Assembly: GCA_022009775.1 (NCBI GenBank)
Contig: CP091723.1
Location: forward strand, 868,001 to 932,000
DNA from: Christensenella sp.
GTDB taxonomy: Bacteria > Bacillota > Clostridia > Christensenellales > CAG-917
Reading direction: 5' to 3'
Length of the DNA: 64,000 nucleotides
This document shows positions 44,464-53,193 of the stretch, piece after piece. Made by a program: the position numbers and the translations under genes. The notes under the pieces were generated by a model. The model saw only the letters and a list, made by a program, of their open reading frames with translations. It did no database searches and was not told where the DNA came from. Positions within the stretch are counted from its first letter, which is position 1. Each line of letters begins with the position of its first letter.

Positions 44464-45137
44464 AAATCATATCCGTAAAGGAAAGCGTATTTTCTCAAAA
44501 CGACAGAGTTGCCGACGAGACGAGAGCGAAACTCAAAGAGCAGGGGACATTCCTTATCAACGTGATGTCGTCGCCGGGAAGCGGAAAAACGACGTTGTTG
44601 TCCGCGCTCATAAACGCTCTTAAAGACAGACTGAAAATCGTGGCTATGGACGTGGATATAGAGACGGACGTTGACGCAAGAAGACTTCACGACAACACCG
44701 GCGTCGTTAGCGTACAGGTTCACAACGGCGGACTTTGCCACATAGACGCCGATATGGTGAAGGAAAGTTTGTCTCAGGCGGATTTTCCCAAGTCCGATTT
44801 GATAATTCTCGAAAACATAGGCAATCTCGTGTGTCCTGCAGAGTTCGATACGGGCGCGCATCTCAATATGATGCTTCTGTCCGTCCCCGAAGGCGACGAC
44901 AAACCGCTGAAATATCCGCTTATGTTTGAGAAATGCGATTTGGTTGCGGTGACCAAAATCGATACGCTCGAAGCGTTTGACTTCGACATGACAAAGTTCA
45001 ACGAGCGAGTCAAGTCGCTCAACCCGAATGCGCAGATATATCCTGTCAGTGCAAAAACGGGCGAAGGACTTGAAACGCTTGCAAATAAAGTGTACAATAT
45101 AATAAAAGTTTTCAAAGGAGAAAATGAAAATGGCTGA
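44460..45137 (+). CDS. hypB: HypB-type nickel-insertion GTPase (second copy)
   Basis: A 225-residue paralogue of the preceding gene with the same motifs: SSPGSGKTTLL, MDVDIETDVDA, GGLCHIDADM, ENIGNLVCPAEFDTGAH and TKID. The two copies have clearly diverged (about half of positions by eye), so the duplication is old and the proteins may work as a heterodimer or serve different clients. HypB normally dimerises through the shared nickel site. The start lies within the stop of the first copy, and its end overlaps the following flavoprotein gene, so all are translationally coupled. Confidence 0.92.
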   Translation: MKIISVKESVFSQNDRVADETRAKLKEQGTFLINVMSSPGSGKTTLLSALINALKDRLKIVAMDVDIETDVDARRLHDNTGVVSVQVHNGGLCHIDADMVKESLSQADFPKSDLIILENIGNLVCPAEFDTGAHLNMMLLSVPEGDDKPLKYPLMFEKCDLVAVTKIDTLEAFDFDMTKFNERVKSLNPNAQIYPVSAKTGEGLETLANKVYNIIKVFKGENENG

Positions 45138-47991
45138 GATGAGCAAAGCATATGTCCCAGAATTTATGGGAGATCCGAAACCGAGAAAGAAGATTCTCAA
45201 ATTGGCAAGAAAGATTACGGACTGCATCGATCACAAGATCAAAGGCGTCACCGTAAACGATCCCGAATATTGGGGGCTTGCATGTATCATGACCGACGAA
45301 ATGGCAGACGTTGCACTCAAGATGAAAGTGCGTCATCACTACACCATTGAAGATCTTGAGAAATTAAACCCCGAAGTCGAGAAAGAAAAACTCCATTCGC
45401 TCGTTCAACAGATGAGCAACATCGGTATTCTCGAATACGACTACGGCAATCATTACGACGACAACGGTCCTATTCCCGGTGCAAAGAAAGAACGTCGTTA
45501 CACGCTTCCCATGTTCGTTCCCGGTTCTGCGGAATTCACAAACATGATCAAGAAGCAACTCGACGATCACCCCGAACTTGCAATGTTCTTTGAAAGAATG
45601 ACTTATCTTCCTTTGACGATGGTCACTCCTATGGTTCCTGCAGGCGGTGCCGGTATCGGTATGCACGTCATCCCCGTTGAAAAGGCAATCGAGATGGAAA
45701 ACGGCACTGCCGACATCGAACACCTTTCCTACTGGCTCAAGAAATACGAGGGACATCTCGGCGTAGGCATTTGCTCCTGCCGTTACGGCAGAGCCAAACT
45801 CGGTGAAGGTTGCGGCGACTCTTGTGAAGATTGGTGTATCGGCGTCGGAGATATGGCAGACTACTGCCGCGAGACCGGAAAAGGTCACGACATCACCTAC
45901 GACGAAGCAATGCAAATTCTTCGCAACGCAGAAGCAAACGGCTTCGTTCACCAAATCACCAACATCGACGGCAAAGACAAGATTTTCGCAATCTGCAACT
46001 GCAACGTGAACATCTGCAACGCTCTTCGTACGTCACAACTTTTCAACACTCCGAATATGTCCAGAAGCGCATACGTCGCAAAGGTTGAAAAAGACAAATG
46101 CGTGGCTTGCGGCAAATGCGTCGAATATTGCCCCGCAGGCGCAGTCAAACTCGGACAAAAACTTTGCACCAAGCAAGGCGAAATCGAGTATCCGAAGCAC
46201 GAACTTCCCGACAATCTCAGTTGGGGTCCGGACAAGTGGGATGAAGACTATCGCGACAAAAACCGTATCAACTGCTACGAGACAGGTACGTCTCCCTGCA
46301 AGGTTGCTTGCCCTGCACACATCGCAGTTCAAGGTTACATCCGCAAAGCAAAAGAAGGCAAATACAGAGAAGCACTTGCTCTCATCAAGAAGGACAATCC
46401 GTTCCCGGCAATCTGCGGTCGCGTCTGCAACAAGCGTTGCGAAGCAGCCTGCACGCGCGGAACTATTGACGAGGCTGTCGCAATCGACGACATCAAGAAA
46501 TTCATCGCAGAACAAGATTTGCACGCAGAGACCAGATACGTTCCCGAAGTGGTAATTCCGTCCAACGTAGACAAACAATGGAGCCAAAAGATCGCAATCA
46601 TCGGCGCAGGCCCTGCAGGACTTTCTTGCGCATACTATCTTGCAACCAAGGGTTACAAACCCACCGTGTTTGAAAAGAATGAACGTCTCGGCGGCATGCT
46701 CACCTACGGTATTCCGTCCTACAAACTCGAAAAAGACGTCATCGAAGCGGAAATCGATATTCTCCGTGAACTCGGCGTTGAATTCAAGACCGGCGTAAAC
46801 GTCGGCAAAGACGTCACTCTCGATCAATTGAGAGCGGAAGGCTACAAAGCGTTCTACATCGCAATCGGTTGCCAAGGCGGCAGATTGCCGGGAGTCCCGG
46901 GCGAAGACGCAATCGGCACCGATATGGCTGTTTCATTCTTGCACGCGGCAACCGAAAATCACGACAGAAAATTGCAAGGCAAGACGGTCGTCATCGGCGG
47001 CGGCAACGTTGCTGTTGACTGCGCACGTACGGCTGTTCGCTTCGGAAGCGAAGAAGTTGGTATGTACTGCCTTGAATCAAGAGACACGATGCCCGCAAGC
47101 AAGAAAGAAATCGAAGAAACCCTTGCAGACGGCATCACCGTCAACAACGGTTGGGGCCCGAAGGAAATTCTCAAGAACGAAGACGGCACCGTCAAGGCAG
47201 TCGTGTTCAAGAAGTGCTTGAGCGTCATCGATCCCGCGACCAAGAGATTCAGCCCGAAATACGACGAGAACGACACCATCACGGTTGAAGCACAAAACGT
47301 CATCTTCGCAATCGGTCAAACGGTTGTTTGGGACGAACTTCTCAAGGGAAGCAAGGTGCAATTCCATCACGGCAATTATCCCGTCGCAGACGCTCTCACT
47401 TATCAGACGGCAGAGCCCGACATCTTCGTCGGCGGCGACGTGTACAGCGGTCCGAAATTCGCAATCGACGCAATCGAAGCAGGTAAGAACGCGGCAGTTT
47501 CACTCCATCGTTTCGTACAACCCGGCACGAGCATGACCATCGGTCGCAATCGTCGTGACTTCATCGAACTCGACAAGGACAACATCGTCATCGACAGTTA
47601 CGATACCGCAGGCAGACAAGAAGCAAAAGAACTCGACGGCGACAAGCACTCCTTCAGAGACCTTCACGGCACTCTCACCGCAGAGCAAGTTCACACCGAA
47701 GCATCTCGTTGCTTGGGCTGCGGCGCAAGCGTCGTTGACGAAAACAAGTGCATCGGCTGCGGTGTATGCACCACCAAGTGCGAATTTGACGCAATCCATC
47801 TCCACAGAGAACATCCCGAATGTTCCACTATGGTTCGCAGTGAAGACAAGTTCAAGGCAATTCTCCCGTATGCGTTCAAGCGCGGCATGAGAATCGTCTT
47901 CGGCAAAAAGACCGCCGCGGAAAAAGCGTCACAAAAGAAACACAAAGAAGCGGTCAAAGCCGCAAAAGCAGCCAAAAAGGAAAACAAATAA
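45130..47991 (+). CDS. Iron-sulfur flavoprotein: Cys-rich domain, ferredoxin domain and GltD/NfnB-like NAD(P)H oxidoreductase
   Basis: About 953 residues. The N-terminal 300 residues have a Cys-rich domain (GICSCRYGRAKLGEGCGDSC...WCIGVGDMADYC; AICNCNVNIC), then one [4Fe-4S] motif CVACGKCVEYCPAGAV. Next is the Fer4_20-type domain (CKVACPAHIAVQGYI...CGRVCNKRCEAACTRG), FAD motif IIGAGPAGLSCAYYL and NAD(P) motif VIGGGNVAVDCART, as in glutamate synthase small subunit and NfnB. The end has CLGCGASVVDENKCIGCGVCTTKC, then a Lys-rich tail. It likely moves electrons between NAD(P)H and ferredoxin or a partner enzyme. AAAGGAG favours the ATG at 45130 over 45124. Between hypB and hypA, so perhaps linked to a nickel enzyme. 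Confidence 0.85.
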   Translation: MAEMSKAYVPEFMGDPKPRKKILKLARKITDCIDHKIKGVTVNDPEYWGLACIMTDEMADVALKMKVRHHYTIEDLEKLNPEVEKEKLHSLVQQMSNIGILEYDYGNHYDDNGPIPGAKKERRYTLPMFVPGSAEFTNMIKKQLDDHPELAMFFERMTYLPLTMVTPMVPAGGAGIGMHVIPVEKAIEMENGTADIEHLSYWLKKYEGHLGVGICSCRYGRAKLGEGCGDSCEDWCIGVGDMADYCRETGKGHDITYDEAMQILRNAEANGFVHQITNIDGKDKIFAICNCNVNICNALRTSQLFNTPNMSRSAYVAKVEKDKCVACGKCVEYCPAGAVKLGQKLCTKQGEIEYPKHELPDNLSWGPDKWDEDYRDKNRINCYETGTSPCKVACPAHIAVQGYIRKAKEGKYREALALIKKDNPFPAICGRVCNKRCEAACTRGTIDEAVAIDDIKKFIAEQDLHAETRYVPEVVIPSNVDKQWSQKIAIIGAGPAGLSCAYYLATKGYKPTVFEKNERLGGMLTYGIPSYKLEKDVIEAEIDILRELGVEFKTGVNVGKDVTLDQLRAEGYKAFYIAIGCQGGRLPGVPGEDAIGTDMAVSFLHAATENHDRKLQGKTVVIGGGNVAVDCARTAVRFGSEEVGMYCLESRDTMPASKKEIEETLADGITVNNGWGPKEILKNEDGTVKAVVFKKCLSVIDPATKRFSPKYDENDTITVEAQNVIFAIGQTVVWDELLKGSKVQFHHGNYPVADALTYQTAEPDIFVGGDVYSGPKFAIDAIEAGKNAAVSLHRFVQPGTSMTIGRNRRDFIELDKDNIVIDSYDTAGRQEAKELDGDKHSFRDLHGTLTAEQVHTEASRCLGCGASVVDENKCIGCGVCTTKCEFDAIHLHREHPECSTMVRSEDKFKAILPYAFKRGMRIVFGKKTAAEKASQKKHKEAVKAAKAAKKENK

Positions 47992-48003
47992 GGAGCAATA
48001 ATC

Positions 48004-48318
48004 ATGCACGAGTTGGGAGTGGTGTTCCACATCGCAGACCTCGTCAGCGACGTAGCAAAAGAGAACAAAGCAGACAAAATCAAGAAAGTCGTTATGCAAA
48101 TCGGTGAAGTATCCACCGTCGTCAACGATCAGTTGATCGATTGTTGGAATTGGAACGCCAATCGCTCCGACCTTCTTCGCGGCTGCACTCTTGAGATCGA
48201 ACCCATTCCCGCCGTCACCTATTGCGAAGACTGCTCCAAAGAGTACCCCACCGTCAAATACGGCAAAATATGCCCCTATTGCGGCAGTGAACACACCTAT
48301 TTGCGTAGGGGGGAATGA
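48004..48318 (+). CDS. hypA: HypA-type nickel-binding maturation protein
   Basis: A 104-residue protein starting MHELGVV, whose His2 is the nickel ligand of HypA. The zinc ribbon is CEDC (near residue 78) and CPYC (near residue 92), with KYGKICPYCGSEH typical. HypA gives nickel to HypB clients. It ends the operon hypB-hypB-flavoprotein-hypA. AGGAG precedes the ATG by eight bases. Two H elements follow. Confidence 0.93.
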   Translation: MHELGVVFHIADLVSDVAKENKADKIKKVVMQIGEVSTVVNDQLIDCWNWNANRSDLLRGCTLEIEPIPAVTYCEDCSKEYPTVKYGKICPYCGSEHTYLRRGE

Positions 48319-48343
48319 AGTGGTTATTAAGGAAATCCAAGTG

Positions 48344-48472
48344 GATTAAAGCCGCTATTGAGCGAATAACTTCGGCAGAGCCACGCTCCCGTCAACTCAT
48401 GTACTATATGTACATTAGGGTTGCCGTTAGCGTGGCTCTTTCTTGTTCTTCATCTCAATATCGGCTTTAATC
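48344..48472 (+). repeat. Family H nested hairpin element, copy H6
   Basis: Outer arms GATTAAAGCCG-c-TATTGAG / CTCAATA-t-CGGCTTTAATC, 18 pairs with one mismatch. Then AGAGCCACGCT / AGCGTGGCTCT, CAAC / GTTG and ATGTAC / GTACAT. Tags GCGAATAAC and TTTCTTGTTCTTCAT present. It lies 26 bases after the hypA stop. Confidence 0.8.
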
Positions 48473-48494
48473 ATAGTGTTTCTTGGTGAAAAGT

Positions 48495-48659
48495 CGCGCT
48501 AAATAGCGAATAACTGCGGACGCGGTTGACGCAAAGCGTAACAATCGCTATTCTGTCACTTCGTTCCTTACAACGCCCCGTGGGGAACAACCCTAACGTA
48601 CTGACGTACGTGAGTTGTGAACCACAGAGCGTTTTCTTGTTCTTCATCTATTTATCGCG
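48495..48659 (+). repeat. Family H nested hairpin element, copy H7 (long, core inverted)
   Basis: Outer arms CGCG-c-TAAATAG / CTATTTA-t-CGCG with the family tags. The core reads CAACCCTAACGTAC ... GTACGTGAGTTG, the reverse complement order of the other cores. The left side carries an extra 50 bases (GACGCAAAGCGTAACAATCG onward) that also occur, reverse-complemented, within R2 copy b. Confidence 0.7.
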
Positions 48660-48662
48660 TTT

Positions 48663-49140
48663 TTACAAGCCTATTCGAAGCGTACTTATTCACGGAATGT
48701 GCAACTTCGAAGTAAGCGTTTGCAAGGCGAACGCCGAGATAAGCGCCGAGCTTACGTCACACACAAGCCCATTTTGCAACGATTACAACCTGTTGCAATC
48801 GTTTGCCTTTTTGGTCTTTGTGTTCCTTTTTCCCACACGCCAAAAACTGCGCTTTCATCTTTTCTTACTCACGCACAAGTTCGCTTGTTTTTGACGTGCG
48901 GGAGCCCTTGTGTGTGAGTACAAGTGAGCAAGTGCGTGTTGTTCTTTGCACTTGCGAACGAGTGGCATAATGATTGAACGATACTTTTCTATGCGAGTGC
49001 CGCCTGTCTTCCCCGCGAGCGATGTGCACTTTTGTAGAGAAAGCACTTTATACGAGTGGTGGAAGAAATACCGGCGCGGACCGGAAAGATGGGGGTGTTC
49101 TATTTAGGGTTTTAAACGCTCACCCCTTGTAGAGCCGTAA
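48663..49140 (+). repeat. Family R2 dispersed element, copy e, with an inserted hairpin element
   Basis: R2 in plus orientation with hairpin 1 variant GCGTTtGC / GCGAACGC and hairpin 2 variant AAGTGC / GCACTT. The copy is interrupted at about 48751-48917 by an insert bounded by CACACACAAG and CTTGTGTGTG. The 3' core is TGTAGAGAAAGCACTTTATACGAGTGG with CCGGCGCGGACCGG, ending CTTGTAGAGCCGTAAAC. Confidence 0.7.
48757..48917. mobile_element. MITE-like hairpin insert within R2 copy e
   Basis: About 160 bases between inverted ends CACACACAAGCCC and GGGAGCCCTTGTGTGTG. Inside is a second hairpin around CAACGATT / AATCGTTTG. It contains no gene. Copies a-d and f lack it at this position, so it is an insertion; no clear target duplication can be seen. 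Confidence 0.5.
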
Positions 49141-49189
49141 ACTAATAAAAACTTATACGCGTATTTTGCCCATTAAAAGCGTACTTATA

Positions 49190-49222
49190 ACACGCACTTT
49201 GCTCATTCAAAGTGCGTGTTAT
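49190..49222. repeat. Strong palindrome AACACGCACTTTG
   Basis: AACACGCACTTTG ctcatt CAAAGTGCGTGTT, a perfect 13-bp stem near the end of the TetR gene, followed on the plus strand by ATGCTCATTTTTT. It may end transcription arriving from the left; the T run is a little too far for a classical terminator. Confidence 0.5.
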
Positions 49223-49231
49223 GCTCATTTT

Positions 49232-49786
49232 TTACACGTTCATTTGGATGAAATATTCGGTCAGGCGTTCGGGGGTGTCGGTGAAGGCGGTCTCGTCCCA
49301 GTATTCCACAAGCAACACGAAGTTTTCGATAACAGAGTTGATTTTGAGTGATTTTGGCAAATTCTTTTGCGCAACGAAATTGTTTTCAACGCATGCGGTG
49401 GCAAACTCTCTCAATTCGGTGCGCAGATAGGACAAGAACACGTCCTTGCTTTGCGAGAGCATAATAGCATGCAACAGTTCGCTTTCGTCGTGCAAATGGT
49501 AGAATATGTGCGTGATGAAATGTTTGTAGTCAAGCATGCTCGATTTTGAAAAATCGTGGCTTTTTTCTTCTTCGAGAGAGTGAGAAAAGACGTGACCGAA
49601 AATCGTGGAGCAAATGGATTTGAGCAGGTCTTCTTTTGTCTTGTAGTGGGCATAAAATGTGCTGCGAGCAACGCCGCTTTTGTCGAGCACGTCCTGAATT
49701 CTTACGTCTTTGTAGTTTTTTTCCAAAAGTACGGCGGCAAACGCGTCGTATATTTTTTGTGTAGTCGAGTTTATTTTGTCGTGCAT
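49232..49786 (-). CDS. TetR-family transcriptional regulator
   Basis: A 184-residue TetR protein. The HTH is TTQKIYDAFAAVLLEKNYKDVRIQDVLDKSGVARSTFYAHYKTKEDLL, a typical TetR_N domain. The ligand domain is helical with three His near the middle (FITHIFYHLHDESELLHA), which could bind a metal; this would agree with the nickel-type importer next to it, but is only inference. AAAAAGGAG precedes the start. It diverges from the ABC importer operon. Confidence 0.85.
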   Translation of the reverse strand: MHDKINSTTQKIYDAFAAVLLEKNYKDVRIQDVLDKSGVARSTFYAHYKTKEDLLKSICSTIFGHVFSHSLEEEKSHDFSKSSMLDYKHFITHIFYHLHDESELLHAIMLSQSKDVFLSYLRTELREFATACVENNFVAQKNLPKSLKINSVIENFVLLVEYWDETAFTDTPERLTEYFIQMNV

Positions 49787-49805
49787 ATAATTTCTCCTTT
49801 TTCAG

Positions 49806-49835
49806 ATTATATCAAACACAGAGTTCGCTTGTCAA
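49806..49835 (-). promoter_or_regulatory. Promoter of the TetR gene
   Basis: Minus strand: TTGACA (49835-49830), an 18-base spacer and TATAAT (49811-49806), about 20 bases before the start codon. Confidence 0.65.
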
Positions 49836-49985
49836 TACACCATGTACGATTTTATACCAAAATCAAAACATTATGTTTTATTTTGTTTTGAAAATATCGT
49901 TTTAAGGCGAACAAAAGAGCGGTTTATGCTTGATATAATGGGTTTTATGCGGTATAATTTGAGATACAAAAAGGAGAAAGAGACA

Positions 49986-50749
49986 ATGCTTTTCGTTGAC
50001 GGACTTTCCGTATATGCACGCTATTTGCACGGGGACGGCGCAATCGTCTCGGACGTGTCTTTTTGTGTTGGCGACGGGCAGAGCCTTGCCATAGTGGGAG
50101 AGTCCGGCTCAGGCAAGTCTATGATTGTGGACGCACTTGTAGGAGTGCTTGCCGACAACTGCTATGCGACGGGCAAAATTGTTCTTGACGGCGACGATAT
50201 ATTGAAAAATCCGCGCACTCTGAAAAGAAAACTCGGCAGAAGCGTTGCATTCATTCCGCAAGGCGCGAGCGAATCTCTCAATCCGTCTCTCAAAGTGAAA
50301 ACGCAGATTTACGAAGCGTTTTCAAGAAGCGGACCGTCACTCAACCGTGGCGAAAAAAAGGCGTACGCACTATACAATCTAAAAAAGTCGGACTCGAAGA
50401 CGAAAGCGTGCTCGAAAAATATCCTTTTGAAATAAGCGGCGGACAGGCGCAAAGAGTGGTGCTTGCAATCGCGCTATGCTCAAAATCGAGTCTTATCGTC
50501 GCGGACGAAGCGACAAGGGGAATCGACGCGGAAACCGCAGAAGTGTTTTTGAAGTGCGTCAAAGAAGAGTTTTGCGGCAGTGCAAAGATCTTTGTCACTC
50601 ACGATATGAATCTTGCAAAGACGTGTGACAAAATGCTCGTGCTTAAAGACGGCAATCAGGTGGAATACGGTTTTACGGAAGACATACTCGGCGCACCAAA
50701 AAACGACTATACAAAAACGCTTTTGCAAAGGACGGAGCAGAATGATTGA
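49986..50749 (+). CDS. ABC importer ATPase, DppD/NikD type, frameshifted
   Basis: About 254 residues after repair. Walker A GESGSGKS, Q-loop FIPQGASESLNPSLKV (the LNP after the Q-loop is typical of oligopeptide/nickel ATPases), signature ISGGQAQRVVLAIAL, Walker B LIVADEAT and H-loop VTHD. It is the first gene of a five-gene importer operon. The break is at a run of six A (50381-50386), one base short; the zero-frame heptamer is again A AAA AAG. It is shorter than usual DppD (320), lacking the C-terminal oligopeptide-binding extension. Confidence 0.85.
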
Positions 50750-51437
50750 GATCAAGGATTTATTCAAAACTTTCACCGTCGGAAAAAATAAGAACGCTTC
50801 TGTCGTGCTCAACGGCGTTTCGCTTGAAATAGGCGACGGCAAAAAAGTGGGGCTTATAGGCAAGAGCGGAGAAGGCAAATCGACAATTGCCAACGTCTTG
50901 TGCGGAGCGGTTGCACCAAGCGGCGGAAACGTATACAAGGACGGAAAACCGCTTTGGAACGAAAAGGGAAAGTACGACAGACGTCTCGGAAAAGAAATTC
51001 AAATCGTTCCGCAACAACCATTGCTTGCGCTTGACCCTATGCAACGTTCTGGCGATGCCGTTAAAGAAGCGCTTATATCGTCAAAACACGCGCGCTACGG
51101 AAAGGACGCAAAAGAAAAAGCGTTGCAACTCTTCGACACGGTGGGACTTGAAAGAACGCTGTGGAACAGATTGCCGTTGCATCTTAGCGGCGGACAGGCT
51201 CAAAGACTTGTTATCGCACGTGCTCTTGCAACTAGGCCTGCTCTTATCGTGAGCGACGAGTCAACGTCAATGCTTGACCCCGCAACGAGCAGAAACGTGC
51301 TGGAACTATACGACAAACTCGTCAAAACTCTAGGAATATCTGTTCTTTTTATCTCTCACGACTTGGACACCGTGAAAGAGTTCTGCGACGAAATATATCT
51401 TTTGCAAGACGGTGCGGCGAGTAAGACGAAGGTATAG
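50742..51437 (+). CDS. ABC importer ATPase, DppF/NikE type
   Basis: A 231-residue second ATPase. Walker A GKSGEGKS, Q-loop VPQQPLLALDPMQR, signature LSGGQAQRLVIARAL, Walker B LIVSDEST and H-loop ISHD. DEST instead of DEPT is known in the NikE/DppF group. The start overlaps the end of the first ATPase gene by eight bases, and a ribosome binding site (GGACGGAG) precedes it. Both ATPases form the heterodimeric motor. Confidence 0.87.
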   Translation: MIEIKDLFKTFTVGKNKNASVVLNGVSLEIGDGKKVGLIGKSGEGKSTIANVLCGAVAPSGGNVYKDGKPLWNEKGKYDRRLGKEIQIVPQQPLLALDPMQRSGDAVKEALISSKHARYGKDAKEKALQLFDTVGLERTLWNRLPLHLSGGQAQRLVIARALATRPALIVSDESTSMLDPATSRNVLELYDKLVKTLGISVLFISHDLDTVKEFCDEIYLLQDGAASKTKV

Positions 51438-51502
51438 GAAAAATAGCATAAAAGGCCGTTTATTTTGCGATATATCGCGATAAACGGCGAATAAGGTGAA
51501 AA

Positions 51503-53080
51503 ATGAGAAAAAACAAGTTTGTTTATCTATTTATTGTCGTATGTTTGACGGCGTTGCTTGCGGCATGTCTTTGCGCTTGCAACGGTACAAAAAACGCGGA
51601 AAACATTCTTATTGTGGGCACGACGATGACGGTCGATTCGCTCAATCGTCTGGACAGTGCGGGCGGTGCTCCCGGGTACAATTTCGACAAAATCGCAAGT
51701 GCGGTTTCGCAAATTACGCCCGTTGCGCAGATAGACGGAGAATTTATTCCGCTTGCGTGCGGCTATAACGTTAGCGAAGACGGAACGATGGTTACGCTCA
51801 CTCTCAAAAACGGTTTCAAGTGGCACGACGGGCAGGATTTGACCATTGACGATATCGAGTATACCTTGTCGTCACTCGTCAAAGGTACGGATTACGAAAG
51901 CGTGCAAAAAAACGGCAATTCTCTTGTTTTCACGCTTTGCACGACGGACACGAAATTCCTTGAGAAAATAGCAAGCGAAAGCGTGTTGCCCAAACACGTG
52001 TTTGACGGCAAAACTAAAGAAACGCTCACCGACGAAGAATCGGTGATAGGCGCAGGCCCGTTCAGATACGTCGGAAGAGACATTGCGGCAGGCACGATAA
52101 CTTTTGAGAGATTTGCAGAATACCCGTATGCGCAAAGCGTGAAAATCGACAAGGTGATTTTCAAGTGGTACGGCACGGCAGAAGTTTTGACGGCGGCTCT
52201 AAAAAGCGACGAAATAGACATGATTTTCAACTACGGAACGGGCATTGGCGACGATTCGGTTGCGGCACTCGAAGACAGCGAGAGTGTGACGCTTGCAACC
52301 TATGCGACGAAGGCTCTTCCCAAAGTGCTTTTCTTCAACAATCAAAAGATGATCGACGCAAGAGTTAAACGCGCGATTGCCTTGTCGATAAACTACGACA
52401 AAATACGATCGACTTTCGGCTCAAAAAGCAGTGCAAAATCAAGAGAAGGTCTTGTCGCTCCCGGTATTTTCGGATATAAGGAAACACCCGAATGGCAAAG
52501 AAATCTCGATGAAGCAAAACGGCTTTTGAGTGAAGCGGGATATAGCGAGCAAAACAAGTTTCGTTTTGAAATTCTCGTGCGTTCCGGAAGTGACGATACG
52601 CAATACGCAACGCTCATAAAAACGCAAATCGAAGAAAACGGCATGGTTGAAGTCTCGTTGCTTTCAAAGGGAAGTGACTGGCAATCGTATTATCAGGACG
52701 GCAAACACATGGCAAGTTTTGCAAAAGTAACAGCGAAGGGTTACGATTTCGAAGCGGGTTATGCGACGAGATACACACTTGCTGCGAACACGAGCATGCT
52801 CGATATGAAAAACCCCGTTGCGCACGGACAAATGCTAGTTGAAGACAATGACGGCAATCTGACCGAGTACGGCAGAATACTCAAAGCAATGTCGGGGGCG
52901 AAAAATTCCGAACAACTTGCAAAAGCGGTCGGCGAATACCAGGACTACATCTCGGCAAACGTCGTGTGCGTGCCTTTGTTTTACGACGGAGTCACGCAGG
53001 CGTGTTCGAGCAAAGTGTCCGGATTCAAGGTTGACGGAACGGGTGCGATTCTCAACGTCATCTCTTTCCAAACCCCTTGA
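51503..53080 (+). CDS. Solute-binding lipoprotein, SBP family 5 (peptide/nickel type)
   Basis: A 525-residue lipoprotein with signal peptide and a Cys-rich lipobox region (LAAC22 and LCAC26, either may carry the lipid). Family 5 motifs are LTLKNGFKWHDGQDLTIDDIEYTL, GAGPFRYVGRD, KVLFFNNQKM..ARVKRAIALSINY and VPLFYDG near the end. The protein brings peptides or nickel chelates to the permease. The presence of HypA/HypB nearby favours nickel, but binding-site residues cannot be judged by eye. GGTGAA precedes the ATG. Confidence 0.88.
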   Translation: MRKNKFVYLFIVVCLTALLAACLCACNGTKNAENILIVGTTMTVDSLNRLDSAGGAPGYNFDKIASAVSQITPVAQIDGEFIPLACGYNVSEDGTMVTLTLKNGFKWHDGQDLTIDDIEYTLSSLVKGTDYESVQKNGNSLVFTLCTTDTKFLEKIASESVLPKHVFDGKTKETLTDEESVIGAGPFRYVGRDIAAGTITFERFAEYPYAQSVKIDKVIFKWYGTAEVLTAALKSDEIDMIFNYGTGIGDDSVAALEDSESVTLATYATKALPKVLFFNNQKMIDARVKRAIALSINYDKIRSTFGSKSSAKSREGLVAPGIFGYKETPEWQRNLDEAKRLLSEAGYSEQNKFRFEILVRSGSDDTQYATLIKTQIEENGMVEVSLLSKGSDWQSYYQDGKHMASFAKVTAKGYDFEAGYATRYTLAANTSMLDMKNPVAHGQMLVEDNDGNLTEYGRILKAMSGAKNSEQLAKAVGEYQDYISANVVCVPLFYDGVTQACSSKVSGFKVDGTGAILNVISFQTP

Positions 53081-53193
53081 AAAAAGAGCGTGAAACGGAC
53101 AAACGCATAATTTTACAGCAATACGGTGCAGATAAAAAGACAAGAGCGATTGCATTGGTGTGAAAACGCAAGCAAGGCTTGAAAAAGGACGAA

